From Mycobacterium bourgelatii (GTDB lineage: Bacteria > Actinomycetota > Actinomycetes > Mycobacteriales > Mycobacteriaceae): DNA of 64,000 nucleotides. Numbering within the stretch: position 1 is the first letter of the stretch; every line of letters starts with the position of its first letter. Under the pieces are notes generated by a model, which saw only the letters and a list, made by a program, of their open reading frames with translations, was not told the DNA's origin and ran no database searches. Location of the stretch: the NCBI RefSeq assembly GCF_010723575.1, contig NZ_BLKZ01000001.1, positions 3,100,001 through 3,164,000 of the forward strand, given 5' to 3'. A program made the translations under genes and the position numbers. Shown here piece after piece: positions 9,624 to 18,065 of the stretch.

Positions 9624-9757
9624 CCCGCGTACGCGCCTGAGCAGGCAAACTGGCCGCATAACGGTTACAGTTCGGGACACGTTCTACACCCAACGGTCGC
9701 GCAGCCCCGCCGACGTGCCTATTGTCGGAAGTAAGACGTTGGGAGAGGTGGCGCCGG

Positions 9758-11869
9758 GTGCACATCCTGGTTACCGACGCTGCGGGGACAGTGGGGCGAA
9801 TGGTCTCGCGCCAGTTGCTTGCTTCCGGGCACAGCGTCAGCGGGATAGGGGAGTACCCCCACGACAGCCTGCCTCCCGACGTTGATTTCGTTTGCGCTCC
9901 GCTGCACCACCCCGTGCTGTACGAAATCTCCGCCGACGCCGACGCGGTGATCCACCTCGCCCCGGTCGACGCGACGGCGCCGGGGGGCGCAGGCATCAAC
10001 GGGGTCGCGCACGTGGCCAACGCGGCCGCACGGGCGGGCGCCCGCCTGCTGTTCGTGTCCCAGGCCGCGGGACAGTCCGACCTGTACCGCCAGGCCGAAG
10101 GGTTGGTGTCGACCAGTTGGGCACCGAGCCTGGTCGTTCGGGTGGCACCGCCGGTCGGTCGCCAGCTCGACTGGATGGTCTGCCGGACGGTGGCAACGCT
10201 GATGCATAGCAAAGTCTCGGCGGCGCCGATGCGGGTGCTGCACCTCGACGACCTGGTGCGCTTCCTGGTGTTCGCGCTCGGAAGTGACCGCACCGGTGTC
10301 GTTGAGCTGGCGACCCCGGACACGACCAACATCGTCACCGCATGGCGGATCCTCCGATCGGCGGACCCGCGGCTGCGCACCCATCATGTGCGCAGCTGGG
10401 ATCAGCTGATACCGACGATGAATATCACTGCCGCCCAAGAGGATTGGGGATTCGAATATGGGTGGCAGGCAGTCGACGCGATTGTCGACACTGGTCGCGG
10501 ACTGATCGGGCGCAAGCTCGATCCCGCGGGCGCGGTCAGCGCCTCGCGCGAACTGGCGATTCCGGTCGAGCCCGTCCCGCGGGGGGAACCCGCCGACGGC
10601 GCGCCGTTGAACAGCGCGGCGCCGGATGGCCTGGAGGGCGAATTCGACGACCGAATCGACCCACGATTCCCGGTGTTCAGTGCGACCAGCCTCTCGGCGG
10701 CGCTTCCCGGACCGCTGACCCCGATCACGTTGGACGTTCAGCTCAACGGATTGCGCGCCGCCGGGCGCGAGATGGGGCGAGTGCTAGCCCTCGGGGACGT
10801 AGTCGCAGACGAGTGGGCGAACAGAGCCATCGCGGTGTTCGGTCACCGGCCCTACGTCGGGGTGTCGGCCAACATCGTCGCGGCCAGTCAGCTGCCCGGC
10901 TGGGACGAACATGCCGTCACAGAACGCGCCTTTGCCGGTCAGCCGCCCGTCGGTGACCTGCTGCCGTTCGGCTCCCCGCAACGTGCGGGTAAACCGATCG
11001 GGTCGGTCGCCAAGGCGGTGGTGACGGCGCGGTCGCTGGCCCTGCTGCGCCACTTGCGCGCAGACACCGAAACCTATGTCGCCGCCGCCGCGGCCGAACA
11101 CCTCGACGCCCAACAGGTGGCCGCGCTGCCGGACAGTAGCCTCGAGGTTCGAATTCGCTTGCTGCGGGACCGAATTCACCAGGGCTGGATGCTCACCGGG
11201 CTATGGGTCATCGACACCGGCGTCACCGCCGCGACGCTGGAGCACACTCGCGCCGCCGCCGGCGTGTCAGGCATTGACGTGATCATGGACAGTCACCGCG
11301 TCGAGTCCGAGATCGCCGCGTTGGCCGCGGCGCTGCGCAGCGACCCGCCACTGCGCGCGCTGGCCGCCACAGGAAACGTGGCAAGCGTCCGTGCCCTGTC
11401 ACCGACCGCGGCAGCCGCCCTCGACACCGCCCTCGGTGCGCTCGCCCATCGCGGCCGCGGGGAAGCCGAGCTGGCCAATCCGACGTTCGGCGACGACCCG
11501 TCGGCGTTGTTGGTGGTCGCCGCCGAGGCTGCCGAGGCACCGGCCGAGCCAGCACAGCCGCCTACCTTGAGCCAACGGCTGGCCGCCAGTGCCCGCAACT
11601 CCCGCGAACTGGCCCACGACACCACCCTGCGGTTTACCCATGAATTTCGAATTGCTTTGCGGGAACTGGGTTCTCGCCGTGTCGATGCCGATCTGATCGA
11701 TGTTGTCGACGACGTGTACTACTTGACTTGCGATGAGCTGGTGACGATGCCGGCCGATGCCCGGCTGCGCATCAAGCGCCGTCGGGCCGAGCGGGAGCGC
11801 CTACAGGCACAGGGCCCACCGGACATCATTCACACCAGCTGGAGCCCCGCCGGCGGCGCGACCGCCTAA
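9758..11869 (+). CDS. NAD-dependent epimerase fused to a PEP-synthase-like helical region
   Basis: The best start is GTG at 9758 (VHILVTDAAGTVGRMV), preceded by GGGAGAGG at 9741-9748; a TTG 36 bp upstream is also in frame. This gives 703 residues, close to M. tuberculosis Rv1868 (699 from memory). Residues 1-230 form a Rossmann extended-SDR domain (DAAGTVG loop, VIHLAPVD). The C-terminal region (from about 320 on) contains helical segments ending in DVVDDVYYLTCDELV and RLRIKRRRAERERLQ, which resemble the segment just before the swivelling phosphohistidine domain of PEP synthase and rifampicin phosphotransferase. That phosphohistidine domain itself is absent. Function unknown. Confidence 0.75.
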   Translation: MHILVTDAAGTVGRMVSRQLLASGHSVSGIGEYPHDSLPPDVDFVCAPLHHPVLYEISADADAVIHLAPVDATAPGGAGINGVAHVANAAARAGARLLFVSQAAGQSDLYRQAEGLVSTSWAPSLVVRVAPPVGRQLDWMVCRTVATLMHSKVSAAPMRVLHLDDLVRFLVFALGSDRTGVVELATPDTTNIVTAWRILRSADPRLRTHHVRSWDQLIPTMNITAAQEDWGFEYGWQAVDAIVDTGRGLIGRKLDPAGAVSASRELAIPVEPVPRGEPADGAPLNSAAPDGLEGEFDDRIDPRFPVFSATSLSAALPGPLTPITLDVQLNGLRAAGREMGRVLALGDVVADEWANRAIAVFGHRPYVGVSANIVAASQLPGWDEHAVTERAFAGQPPVGDLLPFGSPQRAGKPIGSVAKAVVTARSLALLRHLRADTETYVAAAAAEHLDAQQVAALPDSSLEVRIRLLRDRIHQGWMLTGLWVIDTGVTAATLEHTRAAAGVSGIDVIMDSHRVESEIAALAAALRSDPPLRALAATGNVASVRALSPTAAAALDTALGALAHRGRGEAELANPTFGDDPSALLVVAAEAAEAPAEPAQPPTLSQRLAASARNSRELAHDTTLRFTHEFRIALRELGSRRVDADLIDVVDDVYYLTCDELVTMPADARLRIKRRRAERERLQAQGPPDIIHTSWSPAGGATA

Positions 11870-11937
11870 CCCCGCGAGCAGACGCAAAGTTGCATGAAAG
11901 TTGCTTTGCGCGTACGAGTTTGCGTCTGCTCGCGGGG
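11870..11937. terminator. perfect 19-bp inverted repeat, GCGAGCAGACGCAAA family, likely bidirectional terminator
   Basis: The left arm CCCCGCGAGCAGACGCAAA is at 11870-11888, the right arm TTTGCGTCTGCTCGCGGGG at 11919-11937, with a 30-nt loop. It lies exactly between two convergent genes (stops at 11869 and 11942), where a shared terminator is expected. The A/T stretch on the inside of the stem, rather than outside, is unlike classical intrinsic terminators, so it could also be a REP-type element. Related copies are at 38755-38814 and 18002-18058. Confidence 0.7.
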
Positions 11938-11941
11938 GCAT

Positions 11942-13132
11942 CTAGGCTCCATCGAGCGGGCGCTTCGACCGGATAAGGTCCTTGATCTCGTCGAGCACAT
12001 CCCACACATTGACGTTCATCCCGGCCAGCACGCGGTTGCCGCCATCAAGCCAGAACGCGACGAACTCGCGGCCGGCCACGTCGCCGCGAAACACCACGCG
12101 CTCGAAACTCGGCGCGTGGCCGGCGTATTCCATCCCGAGGTCGTACTGGTCGGTGAAGAAGTAGGGCAGTTCGCCGTATTCTCCTGGTTCGCCCAGCATT
12201 CCGGCCACCGCGACGGCGGGCTGCTTGAGCGCATTGGCCCAGTGCTCGGTGCGAATTCTGGTCTCGTACAAAGGATGCTCGGCGGCCGCGATGTCGCCGA
12301 CGGCGTAGATGTCGGGATCACTGGTCCGCAGCGAGGCGTCGACCAGCACGCCGCCGTCCCCGGTGGACAACCCTGCCCGCTCGGTCAGGTCGATGTTGGG
12401 TTTGGCGCCAACGGCCACCAGGACGGCATCAGCGTCCACGGTTGACCCGTCGGCCAAACGCAGCCCGGTCGCCTTGCCATCCGTGATCGTGATCTCCTCG
12501 ACTTGCGCCTGCAGTCGCAAGTCAACTCCGTGTTCACGGTGCAGGTCGGCGAACACCGCACCGACCGTTTCGCCGAGTGCGGCCAGCAGCGGCTGTTTGG
12601 CGGCTTCGACGACTGTCACATCGAGACCTCGCTGACGAGCGCCGGCGGCCACCTCCAGTCCGATCCATCCGGCGCCCACCACCGCCAACGAAGATCCGGG
12701 CACCAGAGCGGAATCGAGCGCTTCGGCGTCGTCGTAGGTGCGCAGGTAGTAGACGCCGGCGGCGTCGGAACCCGGGATCGGCGGACGGCGGGAGGCCGAG
12801 CCCGTCGCCAGCAGCAGCTTGTCGTAGTGCACGGCGGTGTCATCGGCCAGGCGCACCGAGTGGGCGGCCGGATCCAGCGCTGTCACTCGTGTGTTGAGCC
12901 GCAAATCCACGCGATGCTCGACGTACCAGGCCGACTCGTGCACGGTGAAATCGCTGAGCGCCTTCTTGCCGGCCAGGTATTCCTTGGACAGCGGAGGACG
13001 TTCGTACGGCGGGTGCTTCTCGTCGGCGAACAGGATTATCTGACCGTCGAAGTCGTTGTCCCGCAGCGCTTCTACCGCTTTCGCCCCCGCGAGACCACCA
13101 CCGACTACGACAAACGTTGTCGAACTGGTCAT
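11942..13132 (-). CDS. FAD-dependent ferredoxin-NAD(P)+ reductase family protein
   Basis: A 396-residue pyridine-nucleotide disulfide oxidoreductase-type flavoprotein. The N-terminal FAD loop is VVVGGGLAGAKAVEAL, the NAD loop LAVVGAGWIGLEVAAGARQRG near residue 150, and the second FAD motif DIYAVGDIAAAEHP near residue 275. The C-terminal domain resembles putidaredoxin/rubredoxin reductases, which pass electrons to a ferredoxin that feeds cytochrome P450 or dioxygenases. Gene order matches Rv1869c from memory. P450 genes elsewhere in the window are possible clients, but nothing here links them directly. Confidence 0.88.
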   Translation of the reverse strand: MTSSTTFVVVGGGLAGAKAVEALRDNDFDGQIILFADEKHPPYERPPLSKEYLAGKKALSDFTVHESAWYVEHRVDLRLNTRVTALDPAAHSVRLADDTAVHYDKLLLATGSASRRPPIPGSDAAGVYYLRTYDDAEALDSALVPGSSLAVVGAGWIGLEVAAGARQRGLDVTVVEAAKQPLLAALGETVGAVFADLHREHGVDLRLQAQVEEITITDGKATGLRLADGSTVDADAVLVAVGAKPNIDLTERAGLSTGDGGVLVDASLRTSDPDIYAVGDIAAAEHPLYETRIRTEHWANALKQPAVAVAGMLGEPGEYGELPYFFTDQYDLGMEYAGHAPSFERVVFRGDVAGREFVAFWLDGGNRVLAGMNVNVWDVLDEIKDLIRSKRPLDGA

Positions 13133-13142
13133 ATTCGCGAGC

Positions 13143-13883
13143 CTACTCTCGCCCAGGCATACCCAGAATTTCCCGCAACGTCAACGCATTACGGACCGCG
13201 TGCCCACCCAGGTCGTTGTTGAAATACATCCACACATCCCGACCCTGGTGGTCCCACTCGGTGATCCGCTCCACCCACCAACGCAAGTCGTCGAGAGTGT
13301 ATGAGCCCGTATACATGGAGGCCGGCTCCGGGCCGTGCATCCGCACGTACACCAGATCGGTGGTAGCCCGCAGCACGCAGGCAAGGTTGGCACCACTCAT
13401 CACGACGTAAGCGGCCCGATGTTTCTCCAGGACCTCGTACACCGCGGGGTCATCCCAGGACGGGTGGCGCAGTTCGACCGCCACCCGGATCGGCGCCGGC
13501 ACGGTGGCCAGGAACGAGTCGAGTCGCTCGTCGTCGCGGGCATGCTCGGGATGCAGTTGGACCAACAACACCCCGGCCCGATTGCCCAGCACCTGCCAGC
13601 ACCGTTGGAATCGCTCGATCCAGGGCTCCGGCGACGCCAACCGCCGGTAGTGCGTCAGTCCGCGGTGGGCTTTGACCGACATGGTGAACCCGTCCGGCAC
13701 CTTGTCGCGCCAACCCGCGAACGTGGCATCTTTGGGCCATCGGTAGAAGCTGGCGTTCAGTTCCACAGTGTCGAAGACTTCTGCGTAGCGGAGCAAGCGG
13801 CGCGACGCCGGTGTACCCGACCGGTAGAGCACGTCGGTCCAGTGGTTGTACGACCAGCCTGAGGTGCCGATCCGGATGGTCAC
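13143..13883 (-). CDS. DUF72 domain protein
   Basis: A 246-residue protein starting MTIRIGTSGWSYNHW, the hallmark opening of DUF72 (YecE-like) proteins. Other family features are the ELNASFYRWP segment near residue 40, GFTMSVKAHRGLTHYRRL, LLVQLHPEHARD, VAVELRHPSWDD near residue 140 and the C-terminal VWMYFNNDLGGHAVRNA. It has a TIM-barrel-like fold and no assigned reaction. It ends 11 bp downstream of the start codon of the reductase gene, so the two could be read as one unit. Confidence 0.9.
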   Translation of the reverse strand: MTIRIGTSGWSYNHWTDVLYRSGTPASRRLLRYAEVFDTVELNASFYRWPKDATFAGWRDKVPDGFTMSVKAHRGLTHYRRLASPEPWIERFQRCWQVLGNRAGVLLVQLHPEHARDDERLDSFLATVPAPIRVAVELRHPSWDDPAVYEVLEKHRAAYVVMSGANLACVLRATTDLVYVRMHGPEPASMYTGSYTLDDLRWWVERITEWDHQGRDVWMYFNNDLGGHAVRNALTLREILGMPGRE

Positions 13884-14017
13884 CGCCGGATTACCCGGTT
13901 ACCTGCCGGAGCAGGCCGCCGTCCGACGAAATCCGCACCACGGTCGAAAGCTGCACCGGATCGGGCTTGTCCATACTGCGCCGCGTACCCGTGCCGTGCC
14001 GGGACAAACCACATGCC

Positions 14018-14350
14018 TTACTTGGGCGGCAGGCCGTGTACGAAGGTGACGCCGCGCGAGACCCAGCTTTGCAGCTGACGTTTGGTGCGTACCCCCTCGG
14101 CCGTGACGCGCAGCCAGCCGCGCATTTCCCGACCCCTCATCACCATCGGGCTGACATGAGCGCGGGCGAGCAGCTTGTCGGCGTCGGCCGGTGGCACCCG
14201 CACCATCAGCCCGCCCTGACCGCTGACGACAACGGCCATGTGGCCACCGATGAGAAACGCCAACCCGCCGAACATCTGCTTCTCTTCGACGCCCGATTCC
14301 TGGGCGAGCAGTTCACGAATGCGGTTGGCGAGATCGGTGTCGTAGGCCAT
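14018..14350 (-). CDS. TfoX/Sxy N-terminal domain protein
   Basis: A 110-residue protein (MAYDTDLANRIRELLAQESGVEEKQMFGG...) covering the TfoX N-terminal domain: the KQMFGGLAFLIGGHMAVVV strand pattern and the GREMRGWLRVTAEGVRT helix. In gammaproteobacteria TfoX regulates competence together with a C-terminal domain that is missing here. In actinobacteria these single-domain proteins have no known role. It starts 9 bp after the end of the deazaflavin oxidoreductase gene and may be co-transcribed with it. Confidence 0.85.
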   Translation of the reverse strand: MAYDTDLANRIRELLAQESGVEEKQMFGGLAFLIGGHMAVVVSGQGGLMVRVPPADADKLLARAHVSPMVMRGREMRGWLRVTAEGVRTKRQLQSWVSRGVTFVHGLPPK

Positions 14351-14359
14351 GCCGCTATG

Positions 14360-14752
14360 TCAGTCCAGATCGACCCGGATGGTCAGTAGATCGGTGCCCA
14401 TGGTCCGCACGCCCAGGTTGTTGAAGCGAGGCAGACTCCGCATCCGCTGCCACGGGTCGTCGTCGGGCAACAGATGCGCGGTTCCGGTGCGCCATTGGCC
14501 GCCGATACGTACCCGAACCCTCGGGTTGGCCTTGATGTTGTAGACGTAGTCCGAGTGCTCGCCGTGCTCGGAAACCATCCAAAACTGGCCGTCGATCACC
14601 TTGCCCCCGACGGCGGTACGGCGGGGCAGACCCGACTTGCGCCCAATGGTTTCGAGCAGGACGCCCGGCCCGCGCCGGCCAAGCGGGTTGACCACGTTGC
14701 GCTGGACGCGATGAACGAAACGTCTTTTCAAATCCTTGAATTCGGCCATCAC
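14360..14752 (-). CDS. deazaflavin (F420)-dependent nitroreductase family protein
   Basis: A 130-residue split-barrel protein. The Ddn-family signature appears as LLETIGRKSGLPRRTAVGG and WMVSEHGEHSDYVYNIKANPRVRVRIGG. Mycobacterial relatives bind coenzyme F420 and reduce quinones or nitroimidazoles. The start is either GTG at 14752 or the next codon, ATG at 14749. The TfoX-like gene follows closely downstream on the same strand. Confidence 0.88.
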   Translation of the reverse strand: MMAEFKDLKRRFVHRVQRNVVNPLGRRGPGVLLETIGRKSGLPRRTAVGGKVIDGQFWMVSEHGEHSDYVYNIKANPRVRVRIGGQWRTGTAHLLPDDDPWQRMRSLPRFNNLGVRTMGTDLLTIRVDLD

Positions 14753-14776
14753 CCGATTGTGCCGTATCGGCCAGGG

Positions 14777-14971
14777 TTATGCGGTTCGGCTTACGCGGGC
14801 CGCGGGACCGGGACGCCCACAATGCGCAACACCCATTCCCGCGGTGGACACCTTGCCCGGCACCGAACCGCTGAACCGGAAGGTGACCGGAACGAAGTCG
14901 GCGAGGTGGATCACGCCCTCGGGTTGGAGCTCGGCACGCAGGTCGGCGGGGAACTTGCCGATCCCCAGCAT
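14777..14971 (-). pseudogene. truncated N-terminus of a conserved mycobacterial protein (putative remnant)
   Basis: A short frame starting at the ATG at 14971 reads MLGIGKFPADLRAELQPEGV and then a segment ending in VTFRFSGSVPGKVSTAG. I recall longer mycobacterial proteins of unknown function with a similar beginning that continue for another 100 or more residues. Here the frame becomes unrelated (GVAHCGRPGPAARV) and stops at 14777. No continuation is obvious in the other frames before the next gene. A genuine short gene cannot be excluded. The remaining 14972-15061 stretch holds only a terminator hairpin. Confidence 0.4.
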
Positions 14972-15003
14972 CCTGCGGATTATCACGGCATAGCTGAAGA
15001 TCA

Positions 15004-15040
15004 AAGGACAGCCGCCCCCGGTGTGGAGGCGGCTGTCCTT
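15004..15040 (-). terminator. 13-bp stem terminator after the secreted protein gene
   Basis: AAGGACAGCCGCC at 15004-15016 pairs perfectly with GGCGGCTGTCCTT at 15028-15040 around an 11-nt loop. On the minus strand it lies 22 bp after the stop at 15062 and is followed by TTTGATCTT, a modest T-rich tract. This is a good candidate for a factor-independent terminator of that gene. Confidence 0.7.
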
Positions 15041-15061
15041 GTTACCGCTACGGTCCTATCG

Positions 15062-15412
15062 CTACGTCGTGATGGCGACGAAAACACCGTCGGGCGTGAA
15101 GACGCCCCAGGCCCCTACGGAGGGGTTGAAGACGACGGGCAACGCAACGTTGGTGTTGGGCGCGACCCAGGTGGCGGGCAGTCCGTAGCTAACCGGGTCG
15201 TTGTAATGCCCAGGCGGTGGGAACCCGTGTTGGCCGGGCGGAAGTGGGGTGCCTGGCCCATTGCAGTTCACACCCGGCCCACCGGGACAAACCGGTCCGG
15301 GAATACCCGGTATGTTCGGATCTGCTTGTGCCACACCGGCACCCAGCCCGAACGCGCCGAGCGCGAAACCGCCGGCCATCGCCGCTCCTGCCGCAAATTT
15401 CTTCAGTGTCAT
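15062..15412 (-). CDS. small secreted proline/glycine-rich protein
   Basis: The start is set at the ATG at 15412 (MTLKKFAAGAAMAGGFALGA), because AAGGAG lies seven bases upstream and a Sec signal peptide begins there with a KK n-region, a hydrophobic core and a likely cleavage site AQA|DP near residue 31. The mature protein is about 85 residues, rich in Pro and Gly (NIPGIPGPVCPGGPGVNCNG) with two cysteines. Many mycobacterial exported proteins of unknown function look like this. A longer open frame upstream is not coding-like. Confidence 0.8.
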   Translation of the reverse strand: MTLKKFAAGAAMAGGFALGAFGLGAGVAQADPNIPGIPGPVCPGGPGVNCNGPGTPLPPGQHGFPPPGHYNDPVSYGLPATWVAPNTNVALPVVFNPSVGAWGVFTPDGVFVAITT

Positions 15413-15602
15413 CCTTGAACTCCTTGTCGCACAGACCGGTTGACCAGTCCCATTGACTTGTTGCCCGAATACGCCCTCATCGAGCGCGATGACCCCCTGA
15501 CACGCCTTGGTTACCCGGTCGGCGCGAGCCGAAAACAACCGACCGCGCGTCGTTTTAGACCGCCGCGCCGCCGAGCCGTGTCCGCGACATTCTGAGCAGG
15601 AA

Positions 15603-17924
15603 CTATGCGGCGACCGTCGCGCCTTCCGACACCGGCTCCAGCGCCTGGGTGACGATGTCGGCCACATCGGTCATCGGCTTGACGTCCAAGGCGTCCAGCA
15701 CCTCGGCGGGCACGTCATCCAGGTCCGGCTCGTTGCGCGCCGGAATGAACACCGTGGTCAATCCGGCCCGCTGGGCCGCCAGCAGCTTCTGCTTGACGCC
15801 GCCGATGGGCAGCACCCGGCCGTTCAGCGTGACCTCACCGGTCATGCCGACGTCCGCACGGACCCGCCGTCCGGTCGCCATGGACACCAGGGCCGTCACC
15901 ATCGTGACACCGGCGGACGGGCCGTCCTTGGGCACCGCGCCGGCCGGCACGTGTAGGTGGATTCGCCGGTCCAACGCCACGGGATCGACGCCCAACTGCG
16001 CGGCGTGCGAGCGCACGTAGGACAGCGCGATCTGCGCCGACTCCTTCATCACGTCACCGAGCTGACCGGTTAGTTGCAGCCCTGACTCACCGTCGGTGGC
16101 GTTGGCCTCGATGTAGAGGACGTCCCCGCCCATTCCGGTGACGGCCAGGCCCGTGGCCACACCGGGCACCGCCGTGCGCTCGGCAGACTCGGGCGTGAAC
16201 CGTGGCCGGCCCAGGTAGCTGACCAGGTCGGGCTCGTCGATCGTCACCGGCTCGCTGTTCTCGGCCAGCTTGGTGGTGACTTTGCGTAACGCCTTCGCCA
16301 GCAACCGCTCGAACTGCCGCACACCCGGCTCGCGGGTGTAGTCGGCGGCGATCTTGCGCAGCGCCGCCTCGGTGACGGTGACGTCCTCTTCGGTCAACGC
16401 CGCCCGCTCCCGTTGCCGCGGCAGCAGGTAGTCACGTGCGATGGCCACCTTGTCGTCCTCGGTGTAGCCGTCGATCTCCACCAACTCCATGCGGTCCAGC
16501 AGGGCGGACGGAATGTTCTCGACCACGTTGGCGGTGGCCAGGAACACCACGTCGGACAGGTCGAGGTCCAGATCCAGGTAGTGGTCGCGGAACGTGTGGT
16601 TCTGCGCCGGGTCGAGCACCTCGAGCAGCGCGGCGCTCGGGTCACCCCGGTAGTCCGAACCGACCTTGTCGATTTCGTCAAGCAGCACAACGGGATTCAT
16701 CGATCCCGCTTCGCCGATGGCGCGCACGATGCGGCCCGGTAGCGCGCCGACGTAGGTGCGCCGGTGCCCGCGGATCTCGGCCTCGTCGCGCACCCCGCCC
16801 AACGCGACGCGCACGAACTTGCGGCCCAGCGCCCGGGCGACACTCTCACCCAGCGATGTCTTACCGACGCCTGGGGGACCGGCCAGCACCATCACCGCAC
16901 CCGACCCACGACCGCCGACGATCTGCAGCCCGCGCTGTGCCCGCCGGGCGCGCACGGCAAGGTACTCGACGATGCGGTCCTTGACGTCCTGCAGCCCGTG
17001 GTGGTCGGCGTCGAGGATGGCCCGCGCCGCCGCCAGGTCCGTCGAATCCTCGGTCTTGGTGTTCCACGGCAGGTCCAGCACCGTGTCCAGCCAGGTGCGG
17101 ATCCAGCCGCTCTCCGGACTCTGGTCGCTGGCCCGTTCCAGCTTGCTCACCTCACGCAGGGCGGCCTCGCGCACCTTTTCGGGAAGGTCGGCGGCCTCCA
17201 CGCGGGCCCGGTAGTCGTCAGACCCGTCGGGTTCGCCCTCGCCCAACTCCTTGCGGATGGCGGCCAGCTGTTGACGCAGCAGGAACTCCTTCTGCGTCTT
17301 CTCCATGCCCTCGCGCACCTCTTCGGCGATCTTGTCGTTGACCTCGACTTCGGCCAGGTGATCGCCGGTCCACTTGATCAGGATGCGCAGCCGTTCGGCG
17401 ACATCGGCGGTTTCCAGCAGCTGCCGCTTCTGCACACCGCTCAGGTACGACGCGTATCCCGACGTGTCGGCCAGCGCCGACGGGTCGGTCAGGCTGTTGA
17501 CGTAGTCGATGATCTGCCAGGCCTCACGGCGCTGCAGCATCGCCAGCAGCAGCTTCTTGTATTCGGCGGCCAGCGACTTGACCTCGTCGGTGATTTCGGC
17601 TTGCGGGACTTCGGTCACCTCGACCCACAACGCGGCGCCCGGTCCGGTTGCCCCGGAACCGATGTGCGCACGCCGCTCGCCTCGCACGACGGCGGCCATG
17701 CCACCGCCGGCGATCCGACCGACCTGCACGATCTTTGCCAGCACACCGTAGGTGGGGTAGCGGTCCTCGAGCCGGGGCGCGATCAGCAATTGCCCCGAAT
17801 CGCTGGCCCGAGCGGCGTCGATCGCCGCCTGTGCTGCGTCGTCGAGCTCGATCGGCACGACCATTCCGGGCAGCACGATGGTGTCGGTGACGAACAGCAC
17901 GGGCACTGATATGGCATCAGCCAT
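15603..17924 (-). CDS. lon: ATP-dependent protease Lon
   Basis: Start at the ATG at 17924, with GGAGG at 17930-17934 five bases upstream; the frame is open four codons further. The 773-residue protein has the LonA layout: N-terminal substrate-recognition domain (FVTDTIVLPGMVVPIEL), coiled coil near residues 190-250, an AAA+ module with Walker A GPPGVGKTSLG and Walker B VVLLDEIDKV, and a C-terminal protease domain with the Ser in KDGPSAGVTM and Lys in GGVKQKLLAA forming the Ser-Lys dyad. It degrades misfolded and regulatory proteins in the cytoplasm. M. tuberculosis lacks lon, so its presence marks a difference. Confidence 0.97.
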   Translation of the reverse strand: MADAISVPVLFVTDTIVLPGMVVPIELDDAAQAAIDAARASDSGQLLIAPRLEDRYPTYGVLAKIVQVGRIAGGGMAAVVRGERRAHIGSGATGPGAALWVEVTEVPQAEITDEVKSLAAEYKKLLLAMLQRREAWQIIDYVNSLTDPSALADTSGYASYLSGVQKRQLLETADVAERLRILIKWTGDHLAEVEVNDKIAEEVREGMEKTQKEFLLRQQLAAIRKELGEGEPDGSDDYRARVEAADLPEKVREAALREVSKLERASDQSPESGWIRTWLDTVLDLPWNTKTEDSTDLAAARAILDADHHGLQDVKDRIVEYLAVRARRAQRGLQIVGGRGSGAVMVLAGPPGVGKTSLGESVARALGRKFVRVALGGVRDEAEIRGHRRTYVGALPGRIVRAIGEAGSMNPVVLLDEIDKVGSDYRGDPSAALLEVLDPAQNHTFRDHYLDLDLDLSDVVFLATANVVENIPSALLDRMELVEIDGYTEDDKVAIARDYLLPRQRERAALTEEDVTVTEAALRKIAADYTREPGVRQFERLLAKALRKVTTKLAENSEPVTIDEPDLVSYLGRPRFTPESAERTAVPGVATGLAVTGMGGDVLYIEANATDGESGLQLTGQLGDVMKESAQIALSYVRSHAAQLGVDPVALDRRIHLHVPAGAVPKDGPSAGVTMVTALVSMATGRRVRADVGMTGEVTLNGRVLPIGGVKQKLLAAQRAGLTTVFIPARNEPDLDDVPAEVLDALDVKPMTDVADIVTQALEPVSEGATVAA

Positions 17925-18001
17925 TTGATCCTCCAAAAGTTAAGTCTGTTCGGCTCAACCCTGGATCGCCCGCATTTGTTCCCGCACCCCACCCGACCCG
18001 C

Positions 18002-18058
18002 CGAGCAGCCGCAAAACCGCTGGATACCGGCGGAATCGGGGACTTTTGTGCCTGCTCG
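18002..18058. terminator. imperfect hairpin of the GCGAGCAGACGCAAA family
   Basis: CGAGCAGCCGCAAAA at 18002-18016 pairs with TTTTGTGCCTGCTCG at 18044-18058 with 13 of 15 positions matching. It lies just beyond the stop of the TauE/SafE gene (18066, minus strand) and before the lon promoter region, so it may terminate the exporter transcript. It is a degenerate relative of the perfect repeats at 11870-11937 and 38755-38814. Confidence 0.55.
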
Positions 18059-18065
18059 CGGGTGT

